Positions 24,590 through 60,504 of a stretch of 64,000 nucleotides of DNA are shown here, in pieces (positions within the stretch are counted from its first letter, which is position 1; each line of letters starts with the position of its first letter). Source of the DNA: Enoplosus armatus (taxonomy: Eukaryota > Chordata > Actinopteri > Centrarchiformes > Enoplosidae); the NCBI RefSeq assembly GCF_043641665.1, contig NC_092196.1, positions 20,807,192 through 20,871,191 on the forward strand, written 5' to 3'. The position numbers and the translations under genes are program-made. The notes below the pieces were generated by a model that did not search any database, had not been told where the DNA came from, and was given only the letters and a program-made list of their open reading frames with translations.

Positions 24590-25509
24590 CTGGCCTTTTG
24601 TAGGTTGTTTCTTGGTTTACAGAGTTTCATAGCGTCTTTCAGATCATTGTTTTGGTTTTCTGGCCTCTCGCCGCTCTGATGGTTTTTGGTTTTTGGCCAC
24701 CAGCAACGGGAAGCTGTGTGTTGGTGAAAAAGCAAAACAAGAAATGTGGGAGAAGTGGCAATCTGAGCCAAAGATGAGGATCTTTTGGATTTTTAGATTA
24801 TATAAGGTTTTTGATAAGAATTCATAAAACATACAAAAAGATCACTTGGCCAGGTATAACCTGTGATGTAACTCCATAAATACTTGACAGACTTGTTGAG
24901 CGTGTTTCTCAGTGTGTTACAGTACAACAACATTCAAAACAAATTCATATTTTTACCAGTTTCATGGGGTTGCTTACAGATGTGGTCCGATCATGCACAT
25001 CAATTAAAACAGTATGCTTTTGTTTCCCTCCCTCAGACTGATCTTAAAATGTCTAATTTCTGTTGTAGCTGCATATCTTACATGACTGAGACTCCATGTT
25101 GTTTTCCTCCAGGGCTGTTCCCAGTTTTCACAACAAGTTCTTAGAGGAAGATGTCTGGTGACATGCCGCACTGAATATTCACTGTAATCTGCTGCAAGTC
25201 TGACACACACCCTGCAATTACAATTCATTTTGAATGATCGGATTATCATGGATATTCACTGAGCTGCACAGAGGGGAAACTCGGCTCTTCTATGGAAGTC
25301 GGGCAATCAAGGAATTTTACTGATGAGCCACTTTCTAGCGACAAGAGAAGGTATTTCTCTACTTCTACCTTCATTACAAGGTTCATCCTTCAAGTTGAAC
25401 CTCATGAAATCAGATGAGTCATGGATATGTCTAGTCATATATTTAATGGAGGTTGGTGTGCAGTCATTTCCTGTCAGTGCAGTTCAGTGTATGATGGTTG
25501 TAAAGTGTG
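24590..25509. other. Tail-to-tail spacer, probably including the 3' UTR of the 207-aa gene
   Basis: No coding signal is visible. A minus-strand AATAAA (plus-strand TTTATT at about 24536-24541) lies inside the arl6ip1 3' UTR. If used, the two convergent transcripts would overlap by a few tens of bases. Confidence 0.4.
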
Positions 25510-27327
25510 TCAGTAGAGTCTGAGTGCAGAGCAGTCCGTCTCCCAGAGCCTCACTGCCCTCAGCAGCTTGTCTCTGCACCGTCTGCTGGGCTTCACTGGA
25601 CCAGCCGTCTGCCTCTGTTCACCTGCAGACAGGTTCGTTTAGTCAGGACAATACTCTGCCTACTGCCTCACAGTATAACAGAGGTAGATATGACATTTCA
25701 CCATAACTTTGAATTGCTAATCAAACCCCCTACACCATGTAATACCAGGAGCAGGTGATCAATTGATAAAACTGTTTATGGATCAAATGACCAGATTAGT
25801 GTGTGTGTTTATGACTGAACCAGCCAAAAAACACTTACAGATGAAGGTACTTCACATCACAAACTCATAAAAAGTCCTGCTCATTGATTTGAAACATTCT
25901 GTTGCATATTGATAATAACGATTATCCTGATATGTGTGTTAATATGGCGTATTGACCACAGGAGGGCAGTGAACACTCGTGATTGTTATTCCAGCTGAAG
26001 TGTGTGGGAGTTGTAGTCATGTTCATTGTCCTCTAGTGGTCACAGTGAAGCCCCTTTCAGACATGCACTTCATTATAGTATACTGAACATTTTACATGCC
26101 AGTCTCATGTTTGAATAATTTAGGTGTAATTGAACCCATTCAGAGTGACCTTTAGTCAGGTGTAACTGTGACCTTACTGATCACCCTGGGTATCATGCAA
26201 CCAGAGAAATTGTCCCAGATCAATCAAAAACTCAAAAACATTTTTGTGACCCAAAACCTGACTAATATTCCTGTGACTAAACCTCTGATAACACTGGTGC
26301 AGCCTAGGCTGACACACACTACGAGTCTACGAGTCAAGAGCAACTGAAATTGTATGTATAAACCTATGCAGAGTTCACACTACCTGTCAGTATGTTGTGT
26401 TGGTGCCACTGTGTTGGTCTGCCGCCAGCCAGATGTGGCGAGCCGTCAGTTACTGGGAGTGTGTGCTCTGATTTGTAGGTGGTCCAGAACTCAGATGGAT
26501 GCTGTGGGTTGGTGAGCTCTCTGACTGCCTGGCCACTGTGATACCGAGCCCAGTTTTCCACCTTCAGGTCGATCCTCTGGAGCACGACAGAGATGCAGAG
26601 AGTTTATTTAATCAAGGAAGCCTAACTGAAATTAAAAATCGAATTTCAAGAGTGTCCTGGTTAAGATAGCCACCAATAACAATGTGTTACAGACAACAAA
26701 AGACAGATAAAAAAAATCCTCAAAATCAGAAATAATCAGCAGCATGATCATAAAATCTCTAATATAATCATATGAAAGATTTCATCATAGAAAGAACCTA
26801 AATAGCACATTTAAACAACTCAAAAGCTGTCTAAAACCATAGAAATGCATTAAAGGGATGCATGGAGTCATGTGACGTATTCCTGATGTTATGTTTGGAG
26901 TTTTACGCTGCAACCTTACCGGAGTGATGTGTTTGGGGCCGTGCACCTCTGCAGTGTGTGACTGCAGCGAACACTGCAGCGAACACTGCAGCGGTGTGGT
27001 GTTGTTACTGAGAAGCAGCCGGCTCTGATGCTGTGAGGGGAAACTGGGATCTCTCAGATGGAAGATGAGAGGACGTCCATCAGCCGACCTTCCAGAATAA
27101 CTCTGACAAACATGAAGAGACCACTGCAGACTGAGTATCGTCCTCAAATTGATTCATCTGACTCCAGAATCAGTTATTAACAGTGGGCTGACCTGGTTGT
27201 GGGTGGTGGTGTAGCAGGGTGCTGTGTCACCCAAGTTTAGGGTGCTCTGATGCAGATGCCTCGGTCTGGAGGTCTTTGCTTTACTTTGACACTGACAACC
27301 AAGGTGACCGTCCACCAGACTGTTCAT
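25510..27327 (-). CDS. Unrecognised four-exon protein, 207 aa, possibly axonemal
   Basis: Exons: 27327-27193 (45 codons, starts MNSLVDGHLG), 27102-26920, 26576-26384, 25622-25510 (ends ALRLY then TGA). Junction phases are 0, 0 and 1, all sites are GT-AG, and the total is 624 nt. The evidence for a real gene is that all four exons join in one frame and codons favour G/C at position three. I do not recognise the family with confidence. There is no signal peptide or membrane segment. The protein is rich in His, Pro, Thr and Tyr. Short motifs of the form YTTTHNQSY (about 39-47) and EFWTTYKSEH (about 137-146) resemble the TTY-type repeats of ciliary and sperm microtubule inner proteins. That is a weak inference. 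A possible noncoding leader exon ends at a CAG|GTGAGT donor near 28030. Confidence 0.62.
26963..26996 (-). repeat. 12-nt duplication within coding exon 2 of the 207-aa gene
   Basis: On the plus strand GCAGCGAACACT is present twice in tandem, followed by GCAGCG. On the coding strand it yields the in-frame peptide repeat LQCSLQCSLQ. It is likely a recent slippage expansion that keeps the frame. Confidence 0.7.
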
Positions 27328-28907
27328 GTCGACACCTGAGCCAAAGCTTCTGAGAGTCTTTTATTGACTGAACGACAGTAGATAAATCAGAATATACAGA
27401 AAACGGGTTCACAGTTCCTGCTTGAATCTCAGAGAGCGAGAGAATGTGTTCATACTTTGTAAATCTTAAAGATAGAGTCTTCCCCAGCTCTTCATCTCAG
27501 ATACGTTGAAAACAGAATTCTCTTTGCAGCTTCAACTGCAGCTTCATTTATAAAAAGGGGGTTTCAACCCAACTGTGATTTACTCAATTCTTGGACTACT
27601 TCTTACAATATTATTTTACAACTGGAGCGCTCAACAGTCAAGTTACATGGTGCTGATTCTGCTATACTTGATTATTGGTACATTTACCAGAGTGTAGATT
27701 TTCTCTGAATATTAGTGATTTTATTAACACTGCAAGCTAAGACAAATATCAATCTGAAATTAAACACAAAGGTGGAGATCCAACAGATGTTTTTAACCTC
27801 ACCATATCTCCACATATGTTGCACTCAATCATTGAATGCTGAGGGAAATGTGTCTATCATCAAGGCTTTACAGGAAGAAATCAATATATATTTAAATGCA
27901 ACATATATAAGTCAAAATTAAATCCCTTTTGAAATGTGTAACAAAGAATAAAGAGAGAATTTAGACCCACATGATGAAATTAGGTGAATTAATGGCGATA
28001 CCTTCATCGTCTGCTCTGTTGTTACTCACCTGAGATAAGCCGGGCTGCTTCTGTGGATACTTTGCTGTCACGGTGACAAGAAAACAAGAAGGCTGTAGAG
28101 TGAATTTACACTCTGCAATTTCAAACATAAACATTATAAATGAATCCAAGTTCACTTCTGAAGCCTGTTGGTTGACTGGGCACCTTTATTTGCTTTTAAA
28201 TATTTTTCTGCCCTGTTTTTTTATGTTTCTACTTCAGGGAGCTCAGACCGTCCTCTCTCTGATCTTCTCCCTTCAGGTCAGAGCTACAGGGTTCCCAGGG
28301 CAAAATGCCTTTGTCCCTAGCGCAATAAACATACTTAACTTGCACAAGTGTTGCACCTGTGCACTTTTTGCTCGCACTTTGCAAGGTAGCACTTTATCTC
28401 CAATCCTATAAAAGTCATATATCATATATATACATTTTTTATAGTTTATTGTTGAACTGTTATGTTTGTGTACTGTCATTGTTTATCTGTGCTCTGATGC
28501 AAGTTGAATTCCCCCCTGAACTGAACCGAACACTTTTATTGTGTTTCCAATTTGATCCTACCATCAATATTGCTTTTATTCTCTCTTTCAAAGTTTGTTT
28601 TGAGTTCATTTTGGACTTTAAATGTCTATAAAAGACTTTATAACTACTACATATTGTCTAAATATAAATAATGCTCCTCGCCTTGTGATTTATTATTTCT
28701 TTGATTAAAAAGAAGACAGATGGTGCTGCCCCCCTGCGGCCGCAAGAGGAGCTGCAGGACTGGACTGTGACAGGAAGCCCGGTGTTCGTGCATCCATCTT
28801 CATCTTGTTCCTCCTCCTCCTCCTCCCCCTCGGTCCAGTCAGTCCGTAAACAACGCGCTGTTTGATAGATTCTGTTTAAGGTGAAAGGCTGTTTCTCGTT
28901 CATCGAA
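27328..28907. other. Divergent interval between the 207-aa gene and fus
   Basis: Both genes are transcribed away from this interval. It contains a possible minus-strand leader exon ending near 28030 and the GC-richer fus promoter and 5' UTR from about 28720. No other gene is visible. Confidence 0.5.
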
Positions 28908-42039
<13,132 letters not shown>

Positions 42040-44689
42040 ATCATCCGTCAAAGGACAAACTCTCCCCCCTCCCAACTCAGTACAAAGACCAGTGTGTGTA
42101 CCCTCGTCTGTACTGGGCCCAGCCCAAACCTTTTCTATAACTCTGTGAACTTTCATCCTCTTTTCTCAGTGTGTACAAAATGTGACTGTCCCTGTTTTTT
42201 ATGTTTGCTCTTGTTCATGTCACTCTCTATGTTCACGTCTGTCCACACTGCCCTCTTCTGCTCAGTGGGGCCTCATTTAGAAAAACAAGGAGTCTGAGTT
42301 CATATATTTGGCCATCAGTCCTAATGATTGTGATGCTTTACTCACCAGCATCATCACTGGAAACGGCTCTATAACTTCACACTAGACAGTAACTAGTTAT
42401 TATTGTGCAGAGGAGATGGGAGATGTATCAACAACATTATTATTATTATTATTATTTTCTCATGCTGCACTTGCATGAATGAAACAAATCTGGCTCTTTT
42501 ATTCTGTAATTATATCCATATGTGTATTTTGTTGCATTTCCACCTGCAAATTGAACATTGACAAATGCATCAGTAAAATACATTTAGAAGATCATGGATG
42601 AGCTGTCATTCTGGTTTGGAAGAACAAAGGTGAACGTTACATTTTTTCCACCCAAACTGTCGCAGTTAACGTGAGAACTGCATCGCCTTTCAAGACTTGT
42701 AATTGCAGTGAAATGGATGGTTATAACTGACACCTGGGGATTTACAGACCTGTCCGATGGCTCGTGTTGTCTTCACTATTAGAAGACGTGTAGCTACCAC
42801 TGTTGCTGCATGCTCAAATGTCAACAATGAAGTTAATGAGTTACAGTTTGTGAAAAGGTAATAATGGTCAAAACTGTGGAAATAAGACCCAGATTCTTTA
42901 AAACATGCTTTGTGGGAAATCAAACTAGACTAGAATTTCTGCTGGTTGTGTCAGAGAACAGCTCGACAGCTTAACCGGTGTAAGAGCCAACACACAACAC
43001 AACACATTAGTACCAGTCTGTCACATTCACTCGTTTTCTCAGACCGTGGGTGGTCCAGGCCAGTCGTACATGTCATGTATCACGTCATCAGCATGCGTTT
43101 TCTCTCACTCCAACAGCCTCAGGGTCTTTAAGCAGGTCGCTGTCCAGGGGACGTCCTCCATAGTAACATTTAGGGCAGCAACTAACAAGTCCTCTTGACT
43201 GCCTCCCATCTAAGTTATGGACCACTTTTCTTTAGCAAAACTTTCACCGTCCAACTTCATGACTGTGCCTGCTGATTTCTGACAGCAGGACTGTGAAATT
43301 CTTCTTTTTTCTCCCAGGTAACACTTGAACGAATGAAACAGGTCACCTTCTATAACAACGGGTTTCGATTATGCTGATGATCAAATCTCACAGATGCAGC
43401 ACCTCCTCTGGGACAGATAGCATTCATCAAGTCGATAAGAGAGTTTGGTGAATCTGACTATGAACTCTGCAAACGTCACAGTAAAAAGTAAAAATAAGAA
43501 AATGTTCTTGCATGAGGCTCAATGTCTTTCTCCTTTTACAGTTTGTGAACAGGTTTGACTGAAACTAAACCACTCCTGCAACTTTTTGTGGTAAAGGAAA
43601 CAAAACACAAAACCATTTAGCTTTTTACGGTCAGAGATTTCTGTGTAACAACAGTCGCTTGTCAAACGGAATTGGACTCGTGCCACCATCACACCCCTGA
43701 AACTGAATACTAATTTCATTTGAGATGACAACCTCTGCCTCACAAGAAGATCTTCAGACTATGATCAAGTCAATCCACTTTTGTAAATGAGGCCTCATGT
43801 TGTTGAGACAGAACTCTTGATAGTGTATTTATTATTTATGAGTTGTTTTTGTACTGTGCATGTGCTGGTTTTCAAATGAAAGTGTTGATAAAACAAAACA
43901 ATGCATCTGTGGTTCTTATTGACTTTGACTTGCAGCTTTAAAACATTTGGTTTGAAAGTTTCTGCTTTAAAAACTCCTCCAAGGGGCAGGGTTCAGTCAC
44001 TCAGGCTCATTTTTGATTTTGATTTTAACATTGAGATTCAGATAATGGCCTTCATGGCATCTTATCGTTAGCGTAGATGCTGCTGTAGCATCAGTTACAT
44101 CACAACAGAGTATTTCTGAAGGCTTCCCTCAATGGAAAAGATGTTTCCTCCTAGACAAGTATTTTCTTTCCTGCCCTTTTCCAAACAGTTTCCAAGAACC
44201 ACTTCTCAGATGGTTCTGTGTAACAAACCGTGTGGCGCGCCACGATACGCGCCTGCAAAACCACGCTACAAACATTTACAATGATTTCCCCCAAGTGTTT
44301 CGGATGATTGCTAATGAAAAGTACAATGTAAGTTTACAGGCTTAGGCTTTTATAATAGAGCTATGACCGAATAATAACCTACTTCAGCCTACTTGTAATG
44401 ATGTGAAATGACTGTTGATCAGTTATCAGTCATCGAACTCGGTGCCATGTCAGTCTCCATCATACTAACTAGAGGAGAGGAGGAGCCACAGCAACTGCAG
44501 GAAAACGACACGAACATGGGGAAACATGTAACCTCCATGACTGCATGACTGCACACAGGCAGCAAACAGCTTCTCACTGAGCCGTCACGTCACTGAATGT
44601 CCAGATAAATATCCAGGGACCTGAACAGCTTCGGGTTTTGGACTGTTGGTCAGGTAAAACAAGCAGTTTGTAAAATGTCACCTCAGGAC

Positions 44690-44900
44690 GTTCTGACATT
44701 TTAAACAATGAATGATTTATCAGGAAAATAACTGATGGATGAAATTTTGTACAGACATTCATGGTCCTCAGAGGATGAATCCTACTGAACATATTTAATG
44801 TGAAATGTCTTAACAACTATTGGATGGATTGTCATGAAATTGCACAAATGAATGTCCCCCTCTGGATGAACTGTAATAACTGGTGATCCTCTGACTCATC
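44690..44900 (-). repeat. Dispersed fish repeat, family A (copy 1)
   Basis: On the minus strand it contains CAATCCATCCAATAGTTGTT and TAGGATTCATCCTCT followed by GACCATGAATG. The same word order recurs, diverged, at 55890-56030, and parts recur at 57330-57440 and 60640-60730. It is an interspersed element of a type common in teleosts. I cannot assign a class. Confidence 0.55.
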
Positions 44901-46654
44901 AGGTCAACATGTTCGTGTGTCCCATACTTTGGTTTGTGACCAAATACCTGCAGAACTACATTCATCAGCCTCAGCTGGACTTGTCGCCTGGCGTTACTTG
45001 CACGAATACGACTGCTCGAGTGTTTTTTGGAGTATTTCACAACCTGTGAATATTCGCCCTGAACAGCCAATGGGAGTCCTGGGAAGGCGGCTAACGCTTG
45101 TGCTGACTTGATTTGTGGTAAAGTCCATTTGGTAGCTGGAATCAGATATCTTCAGATCTTTCATGTCGGCCTAAGGTTTCGCTCACTTTCCTCCTCTTCC
45201 CTTGTTGTTCCGTCTGTACAGACGTTGAATCGTGGAGATCCAGGTGCTTTTTATTTCTTCTCAACTTTGATAAAAAGTCAAAGACTTGTTTGAGACCAGG
45301 GGAAAATAAGTCCTCTATTTCTCATTACCTGTGACGTCGGGAGAATCTCAACGCTGACAGGCTTTTGCGACTCAAATTTGTGTCTATTCGTGTCTTTGCA
45401 TGTAATCACTTCGTTTATGGTCTGAACGCGCCTTTAGTCTTGTTATTAAATCATTGTTGTTGCTGTCAAAACAAGTAAAAATGTATGCACAGATTTATTA
45501 TGTGCAGTCTAATACAACAGTCCTGTAATTAATGAAATGTATTTTGTTGTGTCTGTTTGTTTTCTGTATGTGTTTTTTTTGTGTGTTGTACGAGTTTGTT
45601 TTTCAAGCTAAAAAAAAGCCTTCAGCTCTTTATCTCAGATTTTCCTTCGTCTCACTGGTTTATCCGGCTCGGGGTTCATTTCCTGCTGCCGTGTGGAATC
45701 TGCCACAATGACTCTGCATTTCTGCATTCCTGCACATTTCCTGTCGTCCTACCTGTATTTTCAGTGAAGACTTCCTTGATGACCTCAATATGTCAGTTTC
45801 TAACTGGCAGATCAACTTGGACTTCACATGTGAAAAGTCATGTGATCCCCCTAAAACTCCCCTTAACCGCTGATTAAAGTAGATTTAATGTGGCTTTGTT
45901 CACACTGATCAACAGAACTCTAACGTCAAAGTGAAAACAGATCTAAATTAATTACAAGTATAAAATACAAAATACAGGTTTGCAACAGCATTCATCCCCT
46001 TCACACCTGAATCATCACTGGTGCAGCCAGTTGGATTTAGAAGTCACATTATTAGTTACATGTAGATCACCTGAGTGCGTTCAAAGGGTTTCCATTGATG
46101 GTTGTATAAAAACACCTGTAGGGTCCAACTTCTGGTGCATCAATATGTCATGAAGACAAAGCAACAACAGTGTCTCCTGGACGTCTCAATCATTTACTGT
46201 GTCAATATTTTAACCATTTACCTTTTACATAAACAATGCATTTCATGCATTTATCCATCACTTACTATTTAAACCATTTATACGCTACTTTTTAACCATT
46301 GCTCACTAGTTTTCACACACTCTCAATCGCGACATGTGTTCAGGTGTTACAGCTGGCTCAGTGTTTGGATATTTGTTAATCAACTAACTACTTAATACAA
46401 TCTTCTCAAGCACTCCCTGACAACTGCAGAGCTACCACCTGGGCTACAACTGCACCTGGTTGGGAATCACTTGGTGGAAAAGTCGGGTCAACAAGTTCCT
46501 GGACGTCCGTTGGAGAACAGTTCAATCAATCAGCAAGCAATGAAAAGAGTACGGCGTCAGCCACAGTGTGCATGATTACTTTTTACTTTTGGTCCTTTCA
46601 GTATATTTAATTGATAATACTTCAGTAAGTAGTATAATAGAGGATGTTTTAACA

Positions 46655-46705
46655 TTGTGGTATTGGTACTTTTACTTAAGTAAAGCATCTGAGTACTTCT
46701 TTTGA
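46655..46705 (+). repeat. Dispersed fish repeat, family B (copy 1)
   Basis: The stretch ATTGGTACTTTTACTTAAG is identical to one at about 63900, and both are followed by a related A/T-rich tail with an A[A/G]GATCT-like word. A third related stretch lies at about 47870-48060. Confidence 0.5.
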
Positions 46706-47869
46706 AAGTTAGCCAGAAGCTACGTGGGAGACTGTGAAGACAGCTGGAAGAAGGATGCTGGACACTACAATACAATCCAGTGTTTACTGGTTCCTCTTGT
46801 TCCAAAACAATCATTATCTGATGGAACCGACGATGTTTAGAGTTCATGTGTTCACAGGAAGCCTGAGGCTGTTTGACCAGTTCATTCCTGAGCAGGCAGC
46901 AGGGCTCCTCACTGTCTCACAGTCAATGGATGGAGAAGGTGAATCGGCGTCATTCAGCCGTCTGCGTCACCTGCAAGGACTGATCTGGATTTCCGTGTGC
47001 AGCGTTGAAAGTCATTTTTTAGTTTTTACACAGACATCTCGACATTATGTTGTGTGTTTCTCATTTGATCATTGTTGAAAATATCGGCCTTGTTGTTGAT
47101 ACAATACTCACATGCCCATATGTACTAAACAAATCAGGAGGCCAAAATTAAAGTCTTTTTAGAACAAAATTCCCCTTTTGTGTGTCTACAATGTTTCCTC
47201 GCGCTGCAGTGGACGGACAGTAACACGAGGAGGGAATTTTTGCTAAAACACTTGATTTGACCGCGAACAGGAGGAATTATTACAGCAACTAATTACTCTT
47301 TAGTGCACATGTGGGCCTGTATTGTATCAGTGTTTGTGGTTGTATTTAAAGGCCTGTAATTCAGTTTGGGAGGGACCGCAGGTTTCGTTCCTGTGGTTTG
47401 TGTTAAGTTTATTTATGGGTGTGGCTTCTGTGATTTTGATTAGTATTGCCTTTCACTTCTGACATTTCACACCTTTTGTTGTTTGGTTGTAATTCTGATT
47501 TGTTTATCTGCTCTTTCCTGTTTGTTTTGTCTTGTCGTCTGTTTTGAATGTCTTCTACTCTTCTCGGGTTGCCTATGTAAAGCACTTTGTGTTGGTCCCC
47601 AGGTTCACAACTGGTTTCGATCTTGTACATTTTACAACATTTTTAGGGCTGTCATGACTTGATTTGACTATTAAAAGGACCAGTGTTTTTGCAGATTTTA
47701 ACCCAATCATTACAAAACATGGTTACCTCACATTCCTGTCGGTTTCCAAATCATCTTATCAGTTTTTCGATTGACTTCCTTCCTTACGGGCAGTCTTTGG
47801 TTTCAGTTCATCATGTCTGACTCACTGATTCATTTCAAAATGAAGCACTGTGCTATCAGGCAATAATGT

Positions 47870-48060
47870 AAATCCACCAAGTAACAAAATACATTTACTC
47901 AAGGCATGTACTTAAATACAATTTTGATGTTCTTGTACTCCACTTGAATATTTTCATTTTCTGCCACTTTATACTTCTACTCTACAACATTTCAGAGGGA
48001 AATATTGTACTTTTTCCTTCATTACATTGATTTTACAACTTTACTTTGCCGGCAGTTAAA
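47870..48060 (+). repeat. Dispersed fish repeat, family B (diverged copy)
   Basis: Words such as CATTTACTCAAGG, GTACTTAAATAC and TACTTCTACTCTACAAC fit the same element type as 46655-46705. It ends shortly before the large minisatellite. Confidence 0.35.
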
Positions 48061-48242
48061 TTAGCTTCACCTTTGCCATCTAAAACTTTAAAGGGCTGCT
48101 TACATTTTGACAGGAGGTCAGACGGCATTCACTGAGTGTCAAATTCAACCAGACTTCTGTGCAGCGATGCAGGAATGTTGCAAGGTGAGATCTGCTTCAG
48201 GACAGACTGTCTGTTAAAGCCTGCCAATTTTAATATTTACAA

Positions 48243-49340
48243 TTAGCTAGTTTGAATTACTTTATACACAGTTAGCTAGTTTAACTACTTTATATACAGT
48301 TAGCTAGTTTAACTACTTTATACACAGTTAGCTAGTTTGAACTACTTTATATACAGTTAGCTAGTTTAACTACTTTATACACAGTTAGCTAGTTTAACTA
48401 CTTTATATAAAGTTAGCTAATTTGAACGACGTTATATACAGTTAGCTAGTTTAACTACTTTATATACAGTTAGCTAGTTTGAATCACTTTATATACAGTT
48501 AGCTAGTTTAACTACTTTATATACAGTTAGCTAGTTTGAATCACTTTATATACAGTTAGCTAGTTTAACTACTTTATATACAGTTAGCTAGTTTGAATCA
48601 CTTTATATACAGTTAGCTAGTTTAACTACTTTATATACAGTTAGCTAGTTTGAACTACTTTATATACAGTTAGCTAGTTTAACTACTTTATATACAGTTA
48701 GCTAATTTGAACGACGTTATATACAGTTAGCTAGTTTAACTACTTTATATACAGTTAGCTAGTTTGAATCACTTTATATACAGTTAGCTAGTTTAACTAC
48801 TTTATATACAGTTAGCTAGTTTGAATCACTTTATATACAGTTAGCTAGTTTAACTACTTTATATACAGTTAGCTAGTTTAACTACTTTATATACAGTTAG
48901 CTAGTTTGAACGACGTTATATACAGTTTGCTAGTTTGAACTACATTATACACAATTAGCTAGTTTGAACTACGTTATACACAGTTAGCTAGTTTGAACTA
49001 CGTTATATACAGTTAGCTAGTTTGAACTACTTTATATACAGTTAGCTAGATTGAACTACTTTATATACAGTTAGCTAGATTGAACTACGTTATATACAGT
49101 TAGCTAGTTTGAACTACTTTATATACAGTTAGTTAGTTTGAATTACGTTATATACAGTTAGCTAGTTTGAACTACGTTATATACAGTTAGCTAGTTTGAA
49201 CTACGTTATATACAGTTAGCTAGTTTGAATTACGTTATATACAGTTAGCTTGTTTGAACTACTTTATACAGTTAGCTTGTTTGGACTACTTTATACAGTT
49301 AGCTTGTTTGGACTACTTTATATAGGCTACAGTTAGCTAG
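48243..49340 (+). repeat. Minisatellite array, about 38 copies of a 28/29-bp unit with 57-bp and 285-bp higher-order periods
   Basis: The unit reads about ATATACAGTTAGCTAG followed by TTTAACTACTTT (28 nt) or TTTGAATCACTTT (29 nt). Over about 48440-48700 the two types alternate, giving a 57-bp dimer period. A marker unit containing GCTAATTTGAACGAC occurs at 48416 and again at 48701, exactly 285 bp (five dimers) apart, so a ten-unit block was itself duplicated. From about 48900 onward the array is nearly uniform in a TTTGAACTACG type. It ends about 520 bases before the protease start codon. Confidence 0.97.
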
Positions 49341-49347
49341 TGTAGTG

Positions 49348-49660
49348 CAGTGGTTCCCAACCTAGGGGTCAGTCCCTTCCAAATTGTCACCAGATAAATC
49401 TGAGGGCTCATGAGATGATTCATGGGAGATGTTCTGATATAACAGCTGTTTTCAGTTTTTGAAATTTTCTCTGATCTTTGACTTTAAAAAGAATAGTGGA
49501 TCATTTGACCTCTTTGGGCCTCAAACATTTACTGAAATGAAACCATGTGAGAAGTTTAGAGTGGAAATGTCTCTTTGGTGGAACTGATTAAAACTCCTGC
49601 ATTGTATTTAAGCTTTATCATGTTTTTTATGTAAAATCTTAATCTAAAAAAGTTATAGTT
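49348..49660 (+). mobile_element. hAT-like MITE, left end, abutting the minisatellite
   Basis: It begins CAGTGGTTCCCAACC, the classic hAT-Charlie-type terminal repeat, and continues with an AGGGGTCAG stretch also found in the copy at 54198. A matching right terminal repeat is not visible, so the copy is truncated or decayed. Confidence 0.6.
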
Positions 49661-49857
49661 TCTACTGAATACATGTAAAGAGTAAATTTCCTTGTTGAAA
49701 CAGGCAACTTGCATTGAGGTGTTGGGCGTGTCATTGGACAGGTGACAATGTTTGTTAGAGATAGAGAGAGGTGTGTTTGAGAGAGAGAGAGAGGGGGAGG
49801 GAGGGGAGAAGAAGGTTATTTATGTCGGTGCAGATCTGATGATATGGACTTACAGTG

Positions 49858-59359
<9,502 letters not shown>

Positions 59360-60504
59360 AAACTCCAACTTAACTGTAAACGGTGATTTACACGATGTGA
59401 CGAGCACAAATGAATGTAAACAACCTTGAATTTGAGAGACGATGTTGGATTAACGCTCCTCCAACTAATCCTCCACTGTGCCTGTTGGTGACCGCTGGGG
59501 ACAGAGTGACGTTAAATCAGGCATTCAGGGTTCCTACAGTTCTCCACTGGAGTGTCCACCAAAGCACACTCAAAAATCAAACATTTTAGTCTGCACACTG
59601 ACTGTTTTGAGTATACTGTGCTTATTTTTGTCACTTTTTCAGTGCGAACACACTACATACTCAAAACCTGAGTAGAATTAATGAAACCATGATTAATCCT
59701 GTTAGCTCTATCATCTGGTCAGTGTCCTCACAAGCTTGACTTTGTTTTTGTTGCTTTCAGTCTAAAATGAAGAATGAATGGTTAAAGAAGCACTGAACAA
59801 ATGTATGTATATGCAGCCTAACATCCCAGCATTTCATGGGTTTTAAAGCTACATGGACCTTAAGAGTATCTGCACTTGTTTTTATTAGGATTTAAAATCA
59901 ATATAATGATAAAATGTGTGATGTCTTTGTAATATATAATTTTTATTTACTGAAGATTATTTTGATGAATGATTGTTCATTACGTCCTGGTTGATCCAGA
60001 CATTTACATAAAACTTCTCCTTCAAATGACCAAAAGGGATCCCAGAAGAGACGGTATTTATTGATCACAATGCAGAAAGAATTAAACAAATCAGCTGTCA
60101 TGGAATTTCCTGCAGTTGTTAACAAATGGATTGGAAAAAACTTGGAGAAGCATATTTTAGAGGTCTGAGGAACACAGAGACAATGATCAGCCTGTCCATC
60201 ATCTACCTCATATTACCAGAGCTACTGTAACATAACAGTACATTTCTATCTGAAGCGACACCTCACTTAATGTGAACACAATGTTTTCTGTAAAAATACT
60301 TAAGCTGCACTTTACATTGAGAATTATTTGGTTTGAAGGATAAATGTTCAGTCTTGCCAAACTTTGCCATGGAATACAACTGCACTGTCTTTTTGTCATA
60401 ATAACCTGCCTTTAAATGAAGTGATCATACTGTCTGCTTGATTTTCATCAAAGGAACCACGTCACATTTCACTGTGATTGTACCTTACATGATTACATGT
60501 GACA

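Larger units (their letters stand above)
42040..48240. other. fus 3' UTR and gene-poor spacer
   Basis: The fus 3' UTR occupies the left end, possibly to about 43.9 kb, but I found no clear AATAAA to fix its end. The rest is noncoding, with an (ATT)n run at about 42440-42456 and fragments of interspersed repeats at 44690-44900, 46655-46705 and 47870-48060. Open frames such as 46734-47078 show no domain or coding bias. Confidence 0.5.

Noticed and set aside
27961..28155. Minus-strand coding exon upstream of the 207-aa gene
   Set aside because: A good donor ends near 28030, but the frame that would join the next exon has a stop and no ATG. It is at most a noncoding leader.
46734..47078. 114-aa plus-strand open frame
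   Set aside because: It lies in repeat-bearing spacer, has no recognisable motif, and is the longest chance frame in a 6-kb noncoding stretch.
48243..49340. CRISPR-like array
   Set aside because: Units are contiguous 28/29-bp tandem copies with no unique spacers and no cas genes, in a vertebrate genome. It is a minisatellite.
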